Below, piece after piece: positions 17,777 through 25,521 of a stretch of DNA of 64,000 bases (the first letter of the stretch is position 1; every line of letters begins with the position of its first letter). The notes beneath the pieces are model-generated. The model saw nothing but the letters and a program-made list of their open reading frames with translations. It ran no database searches and was not told the DNA's origin. This stretch comes from Pollutimonas subterranea. Lineage in GTDB: Bacteria > Pseudomonadota > Gammaproteobacteria > Burkholderiales > Burkholderiaceae_B. Location: NCBI RefSeq assembly GCF_002849655.1, contig NZ_PDNW01000003.1:62001-126000 (forward strand). The letters run 5' to 3'. A program made the translations under genes and the position numbers.

Positions 17777-18198
17777 TTCTGCTGGATACAAACGTTATAT
17801 CGGAGCAGTTTCGAGCCGTGCCCGATGAAACGGTGATTGACTGGTTGAATCGTCAGCCGCTGGAAACGCTTTATCTGGCATCCATGACCGTGGCCGAACT
17901 GCGGGCCGGTGTTGCCCTGATGCCCTCAGGTAAGCGCCGGACAGTGCTCAGTGACAGCATCGAACACCAGGTGTTGCCGGTATTTGTGGGCCGGGTGTTG
18001 TCGTTTGATATGGCTTGCACACGCGCCTATGCCGATGCGCTGGCAGCCGCCCGCAAGGTCGGCAGCGGCATCGAGGCGGCTGATGCCGTCATCGCGGCGA
18101 TTGCTCTGGATAGCGGTTTCAGCGTGGCGACAAGGGACGTAAGCTCGTTCCTGGCGGCCGGCGTGAAAGTCATCAACCCTTGGGAAGACCAAGAATAA
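17773..18198 (+). CDS. fitB: FitB/VapC-like PIN-domain toxin
   Basis: 141-residue PIN ribonuclease toxin. The family acidic residues are visible: MILLDTNVISE at the start, MTVAELRAG in the middle, and EAADAVIAAIALD plus VATRDVSSF near the end. It is translationally coupled to the antitoxin (ATGA). Together they form a plasmid-type stabilisation module that probably came with the relaxase/integrase fragments. Confidence 0.88.
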   Translation: MILLDTNVISEQFRAVPDETVIDWLNRQPLETLYLASMTVAELRAGVALMPSGKRRTVLSDSIEHQVLPVFVGRVLSFDMACTRAYADALAAARKVGSGIEAADAVIAAIALDSGFSVATRDVSSFLAAGVKVINPWEDQE

Positions 18199-18388
18199 AG
18201 CAGTTATGCGTGCAGGGTTGCACGCCACACACCGATCTCAACAGAAAATTGCAAGGGCGTGACGGTGTCGCCCGGGCGGGTACCTTGGCAGATTTTGGCG
18301 AACTGCCACGTGATGGCCCAACCCCACAGAAACACGTGGGGCAGATTAGCCGCAATAGCTAACTCATCACATCGAGAGGTACTCGGCC

Positions 18389-18553
18389 ATGAAACGTGTC
18401 CGTTTTTTAGCGGCTAAAACCGCGCTTGCCGCCGTCCTGGCTGGCAGCATCATCACATCGACGCACGCTGGGCCTTCGCACGCAAGGCGATCGGCGCCGG
18501 CCACAGGACTGTCCTCAGCAACAGCCGTGCGCCTGAAAAGCTGGCAGGCGTGA
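18389..18553 (+). CDS. Short ORF with signal peptide (probable gene start cut by deletion)
   Basis: 54-residue frame starting MKRVRFLAAKTALAAVLAGS and ending its signal-like segment at STHA. The ATG has a GAGAGG upstream (18373-18379). After the signal peptide the frame runs out-of-phase over an oxidoreductase fragment and stops at 18551. It looks like the 5' end of an exported protein whose body was deleted. A real short secreted peptide cannot be excluded. Confidence 0.35.
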   Translation: MKRVRFLAAKTALAAVLAGSIITSTHAGPSHARRSAPATGLSSATAVRLKSWQA

Positions 18554-19020
18554 TCGGCCGTCTTGGCTCCGGTGCGTCGGCGGCCCCGGTCGCAATCGCT
18601 GCGGAAAAGCCTCTCGTCCTTCTTGCCGTGCCTTGGTCCCGGGTTGAGGCGGCCTTGCGCGGATTGGCTGAATGGCAGGGCCGGATTCTGATCGACGCGA
18701 CGAACACGTTCAGGGACGGCACACCCGCACAGGGCCTCGTCGATTTTCATGGTGGCAGCTCCAGCGAGCATGTTGCTGCCTCGGCGCCCGGGGCTCGCAT
18801 CGTGAAAGCGATGAACACGCTCTTCATGTGCAATTTCGCGGCTGAGGCGCGAGAAGGCCGGTTTCGACGGGCAGCATTTGTCTCGGAAGCCTCACAACGG
18901 GTGGATGCATCCAAGCGGTCGGTGGGCCGGTTGCGGGCCATGACTTCTTCCTGCCTTGGCTCGCGCCTCGCGCGTTATCCGTACAGAACAGTGACGACAG
19001 GAGGGTCTGACAATGAATGA
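18466..19020 (+). pseudogene. NADP oxidoreductase (F420-dependent-type, NpnG-like fold) fragment
   Basis: A frame without its own start: ARKAIGAGHRTVLSNSRAPE (second strand of a Rossmann fold), then VLLAVPWSRVEAAL, GRILIDATNTF and GARIVKAMNTLF, the pattern of NADP oxidoreductase coenzyme F420-dependent family proteins. The GxGxxG nucleotide-binding start is missing, and the C-terminus beyond about 18890 no longer fits. It is truncated at both ends and is probably not functional. Confidence 0.65.
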
Positions 19021-19417
19021 GCCATCACAAGCAACAGCGACAGCCAGCATGTACAAGCAGTACATCGCCTGCCTGAATGCCCGTGCTTGGAACGAGCTTA
19101 GCGAATTCGTGGCCGCAGATGTGATCCACAATGGGCGCCCGCTCGGGGTGGATGGCTACCGGGCCATGCTTGAAGAGAATTTCCGAGACATCCCGGACCT
19201 TCATTTCAACGCCGATCTCGTCGTGGCGAATGAAAGTCATGTCGCTTCACGGCTTCGTTTCGACTGCACGCCTGTCCAAGAGTTCCTTGGCGTTCCGGTC
19301 AATGGACGGCGCGTCGTCTTCCACGAACATGCTTTTTACACGTTGAGAGAAGGCAAGATCGCAGAAGTTTTCTCGCTCATCGATAAGACAGCAGTTGAAG
19401 CGCAGGTGAGGCCCTAA
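19013..19417 (+). CDS. SnoaL-like ester cyclase-type protein
   Basis: 134-residue NTF2-fold protein with the SnoaL pattern: MYKQYIACLNARAWNELSEF, VIHNGRPLGVDGYRAML, FRDIPDLHFNADLVVANESH, and a closing HEHAFYTLREGKIAEVFSLI. ATG follows GGAGG (18999-19003). Full length for the family; the reaction is unknown. It stands between two broken genes, and the next fragment starts two bases after its stop. Confidence 0.8.
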   Translation: MNEPSQATATASMYKQYIACLNARAWNELSEFVAADVIHNGRPLGVDGYRAMLEENFRDIPDLHFNADLVVANESHVASRLRFDCTPVQEFLGVPVNGRRVVFHEHAFYTLREGKIAEVFSLIDKTAVEAQVRP

Positions 19418-19418
19418 C

Positions 19419-19670
19419 ATGGCTACTCCCTTCACGATTCACATTTCCGACGACCGCCTGGTGCAAATCAGACGAAAGATTGACGCTTACGATCGGGATT
19501 TGCTCCCGGATGCCGAGGGCTGGACATCCGGCGTCGGCAAGGCCGACCCGCGACGGCTGGTCAGCAAGACGGCGACTGGGGCTCCGGCATCGCCACCCAC
19601 ATGGCGTATCGCAACCCCGACACTATTTTCGGCATCAACCTCAACATGGTCGCCATCAGAGCCGCGGATG
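19419..19670 (+). pseudogene. Epoxide hydrolase remnant
   Basis: ATG 19419 begins MATPFTIHISDDRLVQIRRK and continues to GWTSGVGKADPRRLV, the N-terminal region of the alpha/beta-hydrolase epoxide hydrolase family. The catalytic part then appears in another frame without its preceding domain: QQDGDWGSGIATHMAYRNPD, then IFGINLNMVAIRA. A deletion of several hundred bases plus a frameshift explains this. Confidence 0.65.
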
Positions 19671-19857
19671 TGCAGCGGGGGAATGCGCGAGGAATCTGGA
19701 CGATTTCCGATCGCCTCGTGTTTCATCATGGCAGCCCGCTCGAGATCCTACAGGGATGGGGGATTTACCACGAAACCTACAGGAAGGTTTCCGGACGCTG
19801 GCGTTTTGCCAGTGTTCGGCTTGAACGGCTACTGGTGGAGCGCGTGGAAAGCACCGT
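19670..19857 (+). pseudogene. NTF2-like protein, C-terminal fragment
   Basis: The frame GIWTISDRLVFHHGSPLEIL, QGWGIYHETYRKVSGRWRFA, SVRLERLLVERV matches the end of SnoaL_4/NTF2-like proteins. It is fused in frame to the epoxide hydrolase fragment before it and is cut by the IS tail after it. It has no start of its own. Confidence 0.5.
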
Positions 19858-20006
19858 TCCAGACAACGCCAAGACATCCGACAATACATCCACTACTACA
19901 ATAACGACCGCATCAAGATCAAATTAAAAGGCCTGAGCCCGTTGCAATACCGAATTGAGGCCTTGGCTGTCTAGCTTTTAACTATCCAACTTTTGGGGTC
20001 AGTTCA
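19858..20006 (+). mobile_element. IS3-family (IS150-like) 3' remnant
   Basis: The transposase C-terminus RQDIRQYIHYYNNDRIKIKL followed by KGLSPLQYRIEALAV ends at a TAG (19972-19974). The sequence then runs into a likely IS end, AACTTTTGGGGTCAGTTCA (19988-20006), resembling terminal repeats of IS3-family elements. The rest of the element is gone, so the deletion that removed it probably created the junction with the NTF2-like fragment. Confidence 0.65.
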
Positions 20007-20077
20007 TTTTTACAGGGCTTTATATTCTGGATTGTCGCTTGGTGGTTCTCGCATTCTGGGGAATGCTGGAGGAACTC

Positions 20078-20119
20078 ATGGCGATTCAGTTTGGTGCAAT
20101 TGCACTTGGCGACGGATAA
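20078..20119 (+). other. Possible leader peptide before ycaO
   Basis: A 13-codon frame (MAIQFGAIALGDG) preceded by GGAGGAACTC, a better ribosome site than that of the ycaO-like gene 41 bases downstream. It may be a leader or a leftover gene start. Confidence 0.25.
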
Positions 20120-20160
20120 TAGCGGCTACGTCATTTTTAGTACCATTTTTAGAAGTCCCC

Positions 20161-22365
20161 ATGGAAATTAAAGTCAACTTTCTCGATAAGCTACGTCTTG
20201 AGGCCAAATTCGACGACTTCACGTTAGTGGCCGACCAGCCTATCCGCTATAAAGGCGATGGCTCGGCGCCTGGTCCCTTTGATTATTTCCTGGCTTCGTC
20301 GGCCTTGTGTGCCGCTTACTTTGTGAAGTTGTACTGCGTGACTCGCAATATTTCTACCGAAAATATCCGCCTGTCGCAGAATAATATTATTGATCCGGAA
20401 AACCGGTACCAGCAGATTTTCAAGATTCAGGTTGAGTTGCCATCGGATATCTCGGAAGTAGACCGCCGAGGTATTTTGCGCTCCATCGAGCGTTGCACGG
20501 TGAAAAAAGTGGTGCAAGCCGGACCCGAGTTTGTCATTGAAGAGGTAGAGAATTTAGATGCCGATGCTCAGTCGTTGCTGACGTTGAGGTCGGCAGCTGA
20601 CGTCAGCACCTATATTGCGGGCAAGGATCTGCCGTTGGAGCAAACTATCGCCAATATGTCGGGCATTTTGGCGGGCTTAGGTATCAAGATAGAAATCGCT
20701 TCATGGCGCAATATCATTCCCAATGTGTGGTCGCTGCATATTCGCGATGCGCACTCGCCGATGTGTTTTACCAATGGCAAAGGAGCGACCAAAGAAAGCG
20801 CGTTGGCGTCGGCGTTGGGCGAGTATATCGAACGACTGAGTTGCAACCATTTCTATGCCGGTGCGTTTTGGGGCGAAGACATCGCTAATGCAGCGTTTGT
20901 ACATTACCCGAACGAGCGCTGGTTCAAGCCTGGCCCTGAGGATGCGCTGCCAGCTGAAATTCTGGATGCGTACTGCCTGGAAATTTATAATCCTGATGGC
21001 GAGCTGTGTAGCTCGCATCTGTATGACACCAACTCTGGCAATATGCAACGCGGTATCTGTTCGCTACCGTATGTGCGGCAGTCGGACGGCGAAGTGGTGT
21101 ATTTCCCGTCTAACCTGATCGAAAACTTATACGTCAGCAATGGCATGAGTGCCGGTAATACACTGGTTGAAGCGCAGGTTCAATGTCTGTCCGAAATTTT
21201 CGAACGGGCGGTCAAGCGCGAAATTTTGGAAGGTGAAATCGCATTGCCTGATGTGCCGCGCGAAGTGCTGGCGAAATACCCTGGCATTCTGGCCGGCATT
21301 CAGGGATTGGAAGAGCAGGGCTTTCCGGTGCTGGTGAAGGATGCGTCGCTGGGAGGGGTGTACCCGGTGATGTGCGTCACCTTGATGAACCCGCGAACTG
21401 GCGGCGTCTTTGCCTCGTTCGGCGCACACCCAAGCCTTGAGGTGGCGCTGGAACGGAGTCTGACGGAATTGCTACAGGGGCGCAGTTTTGAAGGCCTCAA
21501 CGATTTACCTCAGCCCACCTTTGTCAGTGACGTCGTGACTGAGTCAAATAACTTTGTTGAGCACTTCATTGATTCCAGCGGTGTGGTGTCGTGGCGCTTT
21601 TTCAGCGCTAAAGCGGATTTCGAGTTTGTCGAGTGGGATTTTTCTGGCCAGGGTGAGAACTCCAATGCCGAGGAAGCAACAACGTTGTTAGGTATTCTCG
21701 AAGGCATGGGCAAAGAGGTATACATGGCGATGTATGACCAACTGGGTGCCATAGCCTGCCGGATTTTGGTGCCCGGCTATTCGGAAATATACCCAGTAGA
21801 GGATTTAATCTGGGACAACACAAACAAGGCGCTGTTGTTCCGAGCCGATATCTTGAACTTGCATCGCTTGGACGATGCCGGCCTGGCAGCACTGCTTGAG
21901 CGGTTGGATAATAATGAGCTCGATGATTACTCCGATATTGCCACTTTGATCGGCATCGAATTCGACGAGAATACGGACTGGGGGCAGCTAACAGTTCTCG
22001 AGTTGAAGTTGCTGATTAATCTTGCCTTGCAGCAATTTGAGGCGGCGCAAGAGCTGGTGGGTGCCTTCCTGCAGTACAACGACAACACGGTCGAGCGCGG
22101 CTTGTTTTACCAGGCCCTGAATGTGGTACTGGAGGTGCTGCTCGATGACGACCTGGTAATGGGCGACTACGCGGTCAACTTTCGTCGGATGTTTGGCAGC
22201 GCTCGGATGGACGCGGTAATGGGGGCATTGGACGGAAGCGTGCGCTTCTTCGGGCTAACGCCAACGAGTATGAAGCTGGAGGGTCTCGATAGACATCATC
22301 GTCGGATCGACAGCTACAAAAAATTGCATAAGGCGCGGGCTGCCGTGGCGGCTACAGGCAGTTAG
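20161..22365 (+). CDS. ycaO: OsmC-YcaO fusion protein
   Basis: 734-residue protein. The N-terminal 140 residues are OsmC-like (GPFDYFLASSALCAAYFVKLY). The YcaO cyclodehydratase-type ATPase domain follows, with the ATP-binding signature NGKGATKESALASALGEYIE and later VEAQVQCLSEIFERAVKREI. YcaO proteins activate amides with ATP; E. coli YcaO affects ribosomal S12 methylthiolation by RimO. ATG 20161 is chosen because OsmC homology starts there; the longer frame reads through IS sequence. The C-terminal stretch (residues about 600-734) is the extension seen in YcaO of this type. Its end overlaps the convergent HxlR gene by 14 bases. Confidence 0.88.
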   Translation: MEIKVNFLDKLRLEAKFDDFTLVADQPIRYKGDGSAPGPFDYFLASSALCAAYFVKLYCVTRNISTENIRLSQNNIIDPENRYQQIFKIQVELPSDISEVDRRGILRSIERCTVKKVVQAGPEFVIEEVENLDADAQSLLTLRSAADVSTYIAGKDLPLEQTIANMSGILAGLGIKIEIASWRNIIPNVWSLHIRDAHSPMCFTNGKGATKESALASALGEYIERLSCNHFYAGAFWGEDIANAAFVHYPNERWFKPGPEDALPAEILDAYCLEIYNPDGELCSSHLYDTNSGNMQRGICSLPYVRQSDGEVVYFPSNLIENLYVSNGMSAGNTLVEAQVQCLSEIFERAVKREILEGEIALPDVPREVLAKYPGILAGIQGLEEQGFPVLVKDASLGGVYPVMCVTLMNPRTGGVFASFGAHPSLEVALERSLTELLQGRSFEGLNDLPQPTFVSDVVTESNNFVEHFIDSSGVVSWRFFSAKADFEFVEWDFSGQGENSNAEEATTLLGILEGMGKEVYMAMYDQLGAIACRILVPGYSEIYPVEDLIWDNTNKALLFRADILNLHRLDDAGLAALLERLDNNELDDYSDIATLIGIEFDENTDWGQLTVLELKLLINLALQQFEAAQELVGAFLQYNDNTVERGLFYQALNVVLEVLLDDDLVMGDYAVNFRRMFGSARMDAVMGALDGSVRFFGLTPTSMKLEGLDRHHRRIDSYKKLHKARAAVAATGS

Positions 22366-22792
22366 GGTGACGAGTCGTGGCTGCACGCGTGTCGTAATCC
22401 TTACGTGCTTGGTCGATGGCGTTCAAGTTTTGTTCGGCCCATATCCAGACCCCGCAGAAAGCAGCTCCCAGCCCAAGGCCCAGATCCGTCAGGCGGTACT
22501 CCACCTTGGGCGGAACGACGGGATGTATGGTGCGTATGACCAAGCCGTCGCGTTCCATTGCACGCAGGGTCTGCGTCAACATCTTCTGACTGATGCCTGC
22601 CACCAATTTGGATAGTTGCGTGAAGCGCAGTTCGCCATGTTCCGCCAGGACGTCCAGAATAATCATGGTCCATTTGTCGGCGACCCGGGCAATCACTTGA
22701 TTGACGAGTGCCTCGACACGCGGATCCAGCTTCTGGGCTTGGGCGAGCTTTTCCCTGACTTCAAGGTGCTTGGACGGATTCACAGCCATCAT
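22352..22792 (-). CDS. HxlR-family transcriptional regulator
   Basis: 146-residue winged-helix regulator. The HxlR core is clear: RVADKWTMIILDVLAEHGEL, FTQLSKLVAGISQKMLTQTL, RAMERDGLVIRTIHPVVPPK, VEYRLTDLG. HxlR proteins often answer to electrophiles, quinones or aldehydes. It diverges from the MFS-SDR pair across 134 bases that contain a perfect palindrome, so it probably controls that pair and itself (inference). ATG 22792 or 22789. Confidence 0.88.
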   Translation of the reverse strand: MMAVNPSKHLEVREKLAQAQKLDPRVEALVNQVIARVADKWTMIILDVLAEHGELRFTQLSKLVAGISQKMLTQTLRAMERDGLVIRTIHPVVPPKVEYRLTDLGLGLGAAFCGVWIWAEQNLNAIDQARKDYDTRAATTRHPNCL

Positions 22793-22862
22793 TTCTCTCT
22801 CAGTGAATGTTTATTCTCTCTTCTAGGTAAGTATATAACTTTTAAGTGTCTACTTCCTATTG

Positions 22863-22875
22863 GAGAGTGACTCTC
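22863..22875. promoter_or_regulatory. Candidate operator between hxlR-like and MFS genes
   Basis: Perfect 13-base palindrome GAGAGTGACTCTC in the divergent intergenic region, 51 bases before the MFS start. A second dyad (ATTCGTT at 22879-22885 and AACGAAT at 22903-22909) flanks the same promoter area. Candidate sites for the HxlR protein; not proven. Confidence 0.4.
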
Positions 22876-22926
22876 TTATTATTCGTTATACACCAATAGA
22901 TAGAACGAATGATAGGAGATCATGTA

Positions 22927-24288
22927 ATGAATGAGTCCTCAAGACCGATACCGAGCGGCATCGCCAAGTTGTTCAATGTAGAGCAACGGGAAGCGCAGGC
23001 TGTCATAGCTGGCTTGCTGATGTTCTTCCTGCTGTTCACCGCCTATTTCATGCTGCGTCCCGTGCGCGAGACCATGGGAATCGCTGGCGGCGTGCGTAAT
23101 CTTCAATGGTTGTTCACCGGTACGTTTGTGGCGACTCTGATTACATTGCCCGTTTTTGGATGGCTGGCATCCAGGCTCTCCCGACGAACACTGTTGCCAT
23201 GGGTGTATGCCGGATGTGCGATGGTGTTGGTGATGTTTGCGGTAAGTTTCTGGATGGAACCGGACAACGTCTGGCTGGCCAGAGCTTTCTACATCTGGCT
23301 TTCCGTCTTCAATCTGATCGCCATATCTTTGGCGTGGAGCGTGCTCGCCGATGTCTTCGTGGCCTCACAGGCCAAGCGTACGTTCGCGCTGATTGCCAGC
23401 GGCGCCAGCATTGGCGGGCTGGCTGGGCCACTACTCGGAACCGTGCTGGTCGGCCCAGTGGGGCACGCAGGCCTGCTGCTTATCTCCGCGTCTCTGTTGC
23501 TGGCCAGTGCGGCCGCCGCTGCATGGTTGCATCGTTGGAGAGACGCTCATCCACAAGAGGAGGGTGCAGATACAACGGCTTCGCGGCGCAAGCCTCTGGG
23601 CGGTAATCCTTTTGCCGGCGCCACCGCGACGATGCGCTCTTCCTATTTATTGGGTATCACCTTGTTCGTATTGCTGTTGGCCAGCATCAACACCTTTCTG
23701 TACTTCGAGCAAGCCCGCCTGGTGGCCGAGTACTTCCCCGATCGGACAGAACAAACCCGGGTTTTCGGGATGATAGATGCGGTGGTGCAGGCCTTGTCGC
23801 TACTCATACAGGTGCTGGTGACGGGCCAGTTGGCAAAACGGCTGGGTGTTGGCGCGTTGCTCGTGTCGGTGCCCATCGCCATAGCCGCAGGATTTCTTGC
23901 ACTGGCGGCTGCACCAGTGTTTACGGTGTTCGTCATCGTCATGGTCATACGCCGTGTGGGTGAGTATGCGCTGGTCAGGCCCGGCCGCGAGATGCTCTAT
24001 ACCGTGGTTCCGGCCGAAGAAAAATACAAAGCCAAAAACTTCATCGATACCGTTGTCTACCGGGGTGGTGACGCCATCAGTGGGTGGGTAAAGCGGGGGA
24101 TCGATCTGGTCAGTGACAGCCCGGCTATTGCCATGATCATTGGCGCGCTACTGGCTGTCTGCTGGGGATTCTGCGGTTTTTTTCTAGGACGCCGCGAGCG
24201 GGCGTTCGAAGCATCACAGAAGCGCTCGGTAAGCCCAACGGGCATCATGATTTCGCCCATATTGAAAGGAGATAGTAATGCCATATAA
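22927..24288 (+). CDS. MFS / NTP-NDP-antiporter-like transporter (intact paralogue)
   Basis: 453-residue protein with about 12 hydrophobic segments. Family signs are YFMLRPVRETMG near residue 45, the central ARAFYIWLSVFNLIAISLAW, and the late VPAEEKYKAKNFIDTVVYRG shared with ATP/ADP-antiporter-like (Npt1/TLC) and related MFS proteins. The substrate is unknown. ATG 22927 follows AGGAG with 8-base spacing. The end overlaps the SDR gene by 11 bases. A close relative at 48.26 kb is split by the transposon. Confidence 0.85.
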   Translation: MNESSRPIPSGIAKLFNVEQREAQAVIAGLLMFFLLFTAYFMLRPVRETMGIAGGVRNLQWLFTGTFVATLITLPVFGWLASRLSRRTLLPWVYAGCAMVLVMFAVSFWMEPDNVWLARAFYIWLSVFNLIAISLAWSVLADVFVASQAKRTFALIASGASIGGLAGPLLGTVLVGPVGHAGLLLISASLLLASAAAAAWLHRWRDAHPQEEGADTTASRRKPLGGNPFAGATATMRSSYLLGITLFVLLLASINTFLYFEQARLVAEYFPDRTEQTRVFGMIDAVVQALSLLIQVLVTGQLAKRLGVGALLVSVPIAIAAGFLALAAAPVFTVFVIVMVIRRVGEYALVRPGREMLYTVVPAEEKYKAKNFIDTVVYRGGDAISGWVKRGIDLVSDSPAIAMIIGALLAVCWGFCGFFLGRRERAFEASQKRSVSPTGIMISPILKGDSNAI

Positions 24289-25195
24289 GGTCCTGATTAC
24301 CCTAAGCAACATGTGCCGTCCTATGCGTGCCACGCTCACCGCGGCGACGCTGGGCGCAGCCATGTTTGCCGGTATAGTCGAGGGTGCCGGTTCGAGTCAA
24401 GGGGCATCCCAGCAGGCTCGTGAAGCGATCTCGATGAGGGCAAGCGGCAACACCATTCTTATCACAGGAGGCGGTTCGGGTATTGGCCGCGAACTCGCCA
24501 GGCGGTTCAATGAACAAGGCAACACGGTCCTGGTGGTCGGGCGGCGTATGTCAACATTGCAGAAAACCATTGCAGGGCGAAAAAACATGAGCGCTTACGT
24601 GCTGGATGTCGATGACCCGGCTGCAATCGCTACCTTTACCAAACAAGTTGTGGTCGATCATCCGAAGCTCAATGTATTGATCAACAACGCGGGCATCATG
24701 CGTTACGAAGACCTGAGCAAGCAGCGCGACCTTAGCGATGCCGAAGCCCAGATCACAACCAATTTGCTCGGTCCCATACGGCTCACCAATGCATTGATCG
24801 ATCATTTGAAAAGCCAGCCGAATCCAGTGGTGGTCAACGCGTCATCCGGCTTGGCATTCGTGCCCAGGTCGGACGCCGGAACTTACGGAGCCACGAAGGC
24901 CGCAATCCACTCCTACACCATGGCTTTGAGGGATCAGCTGAAGGGCAAGGTAAAGGTCATCGAAATCGTTCCGCCTGCCATCCAGACGGAACTTACTCCT
25001 GGGCAGTCCAGCCGCGAAGGCTTCATGCCGCTGGGCGATTTTATGGACGAGGTCATGGCCATCTTTGCGCAGCAGCCCACACCGGACGAGGTCCTTGTGT
25101 CGCGTGCCGTCTTTCAGCGCTGGGCCGAACGCGAGGATCGATTTGATCAGGCTTTCAAGGTGGTCAACGCTAAGGCCAGTGCGGTGCGTCGCTAA
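24278..25195 (+). CDS. SDR-family oxidoreductase with N-terminal hydrophobic extension
   Basis: 305 residues from ATG 24278, which has AAGGAG at good distance. The SDR domain starts near residue 53 (MRASGNTILITGGGSGIGRE) with NNAGIM and catalytic YGATK, closest to the DltE-like SDR group. The first 50 residues (RATLTAATLGAAMFAGIVEG) are hydrophobic and not part of the SDR fold: either an export signal or anchor, or an untranslated stretch if ATG 24434 is the real start. The overlap with the MFS gene and strong ribosome site favour the long form. Confidence 0.85.
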   Translation: MPYKVLITLSNMCRPMRATLTAATLGAAMFAGIVEGAGSSQGASQQAREAISMRASGNTILITGGGSGIGRELARRFNEQGNTVLVVGRRMSTLQKTIAGRKNMSAYVLDVDDPAAIATFTKQVVVDHPKLNVLINNAGIMRYEDLSKQRDLSDAEAQITTNLLGPIRLTNALIDHLKSQPNPVVVNASSGLAFVPRSDAGTYGATKAAIHSYTMALRDQLKGKVKVIEIVPPAIQTELTPGQSSREGFMPLGDFMDEVMAIFAQQPTPDEVLVSRAVFQRWAEREDRFDQAFKVVNAKASAVRR

Positions 25196-25221
25196 TCAGG
25201 CGTGTTGTGCTTGTAAAACGA

Positions 25222-25252
25222 AACCGGCGGTGATGAAACATCAACGCCGGTT
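25222..25252 (+). terminator. Hairpin after the SDR gene
   Basis: Eight-base stem AACCGGCG / CGCCGGTT with additional inner pairing (TGAT / ATCA), 27 bases after the SDR stop. No T-run follows, so it may end transcription only weakly. Confidence 0.5.
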
Positions 25253-25253
25253 G

Positions 25254-25335
25254 TCATACTCGGTCCGGCAAATCTCCATTCTCCCTGATCCGCTCGAACC
25301 GGGCACGCAGCCACGCCTCGCCGGTCGCACGCGCA
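25254..25335 (-). pseudogene. Possible TetR C-terminal fragment
   Basis: On the minus strand a frame reads RATGEAWLRARFERIRENGD then LPDRV and stop, resembling a helix from the C-terminal domain of TetR-family repressors. Nothing else of a TetR gene is visible. The rest of 25196-25521 holds no supported gene. Confidence 0.25.
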
Positions 25336-25521
25336 TCGATCAGAATGTGCCTGTCGCAGGAATATGGCGTTGCGGTGTTCGCATATTTCTGTAGTGTGAG
25401 GAGGTTAAGATCGCAAGCTTGGCGTCACATGGCGGCGTTCTTTACGTAGCGCGTTGGCATCGGTGCTGCCGTATGCACCATGGCTTCGAACAATAAACTT
25501 TGCAGTAGGAACTGAAAATAC

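Noticed and set aside
19993..20160. N-terminal extension of the ycaO frame
   Set aside because: It reads through an IS3-family end and lacks OsmC similarity; the start at 20161 fits the family.
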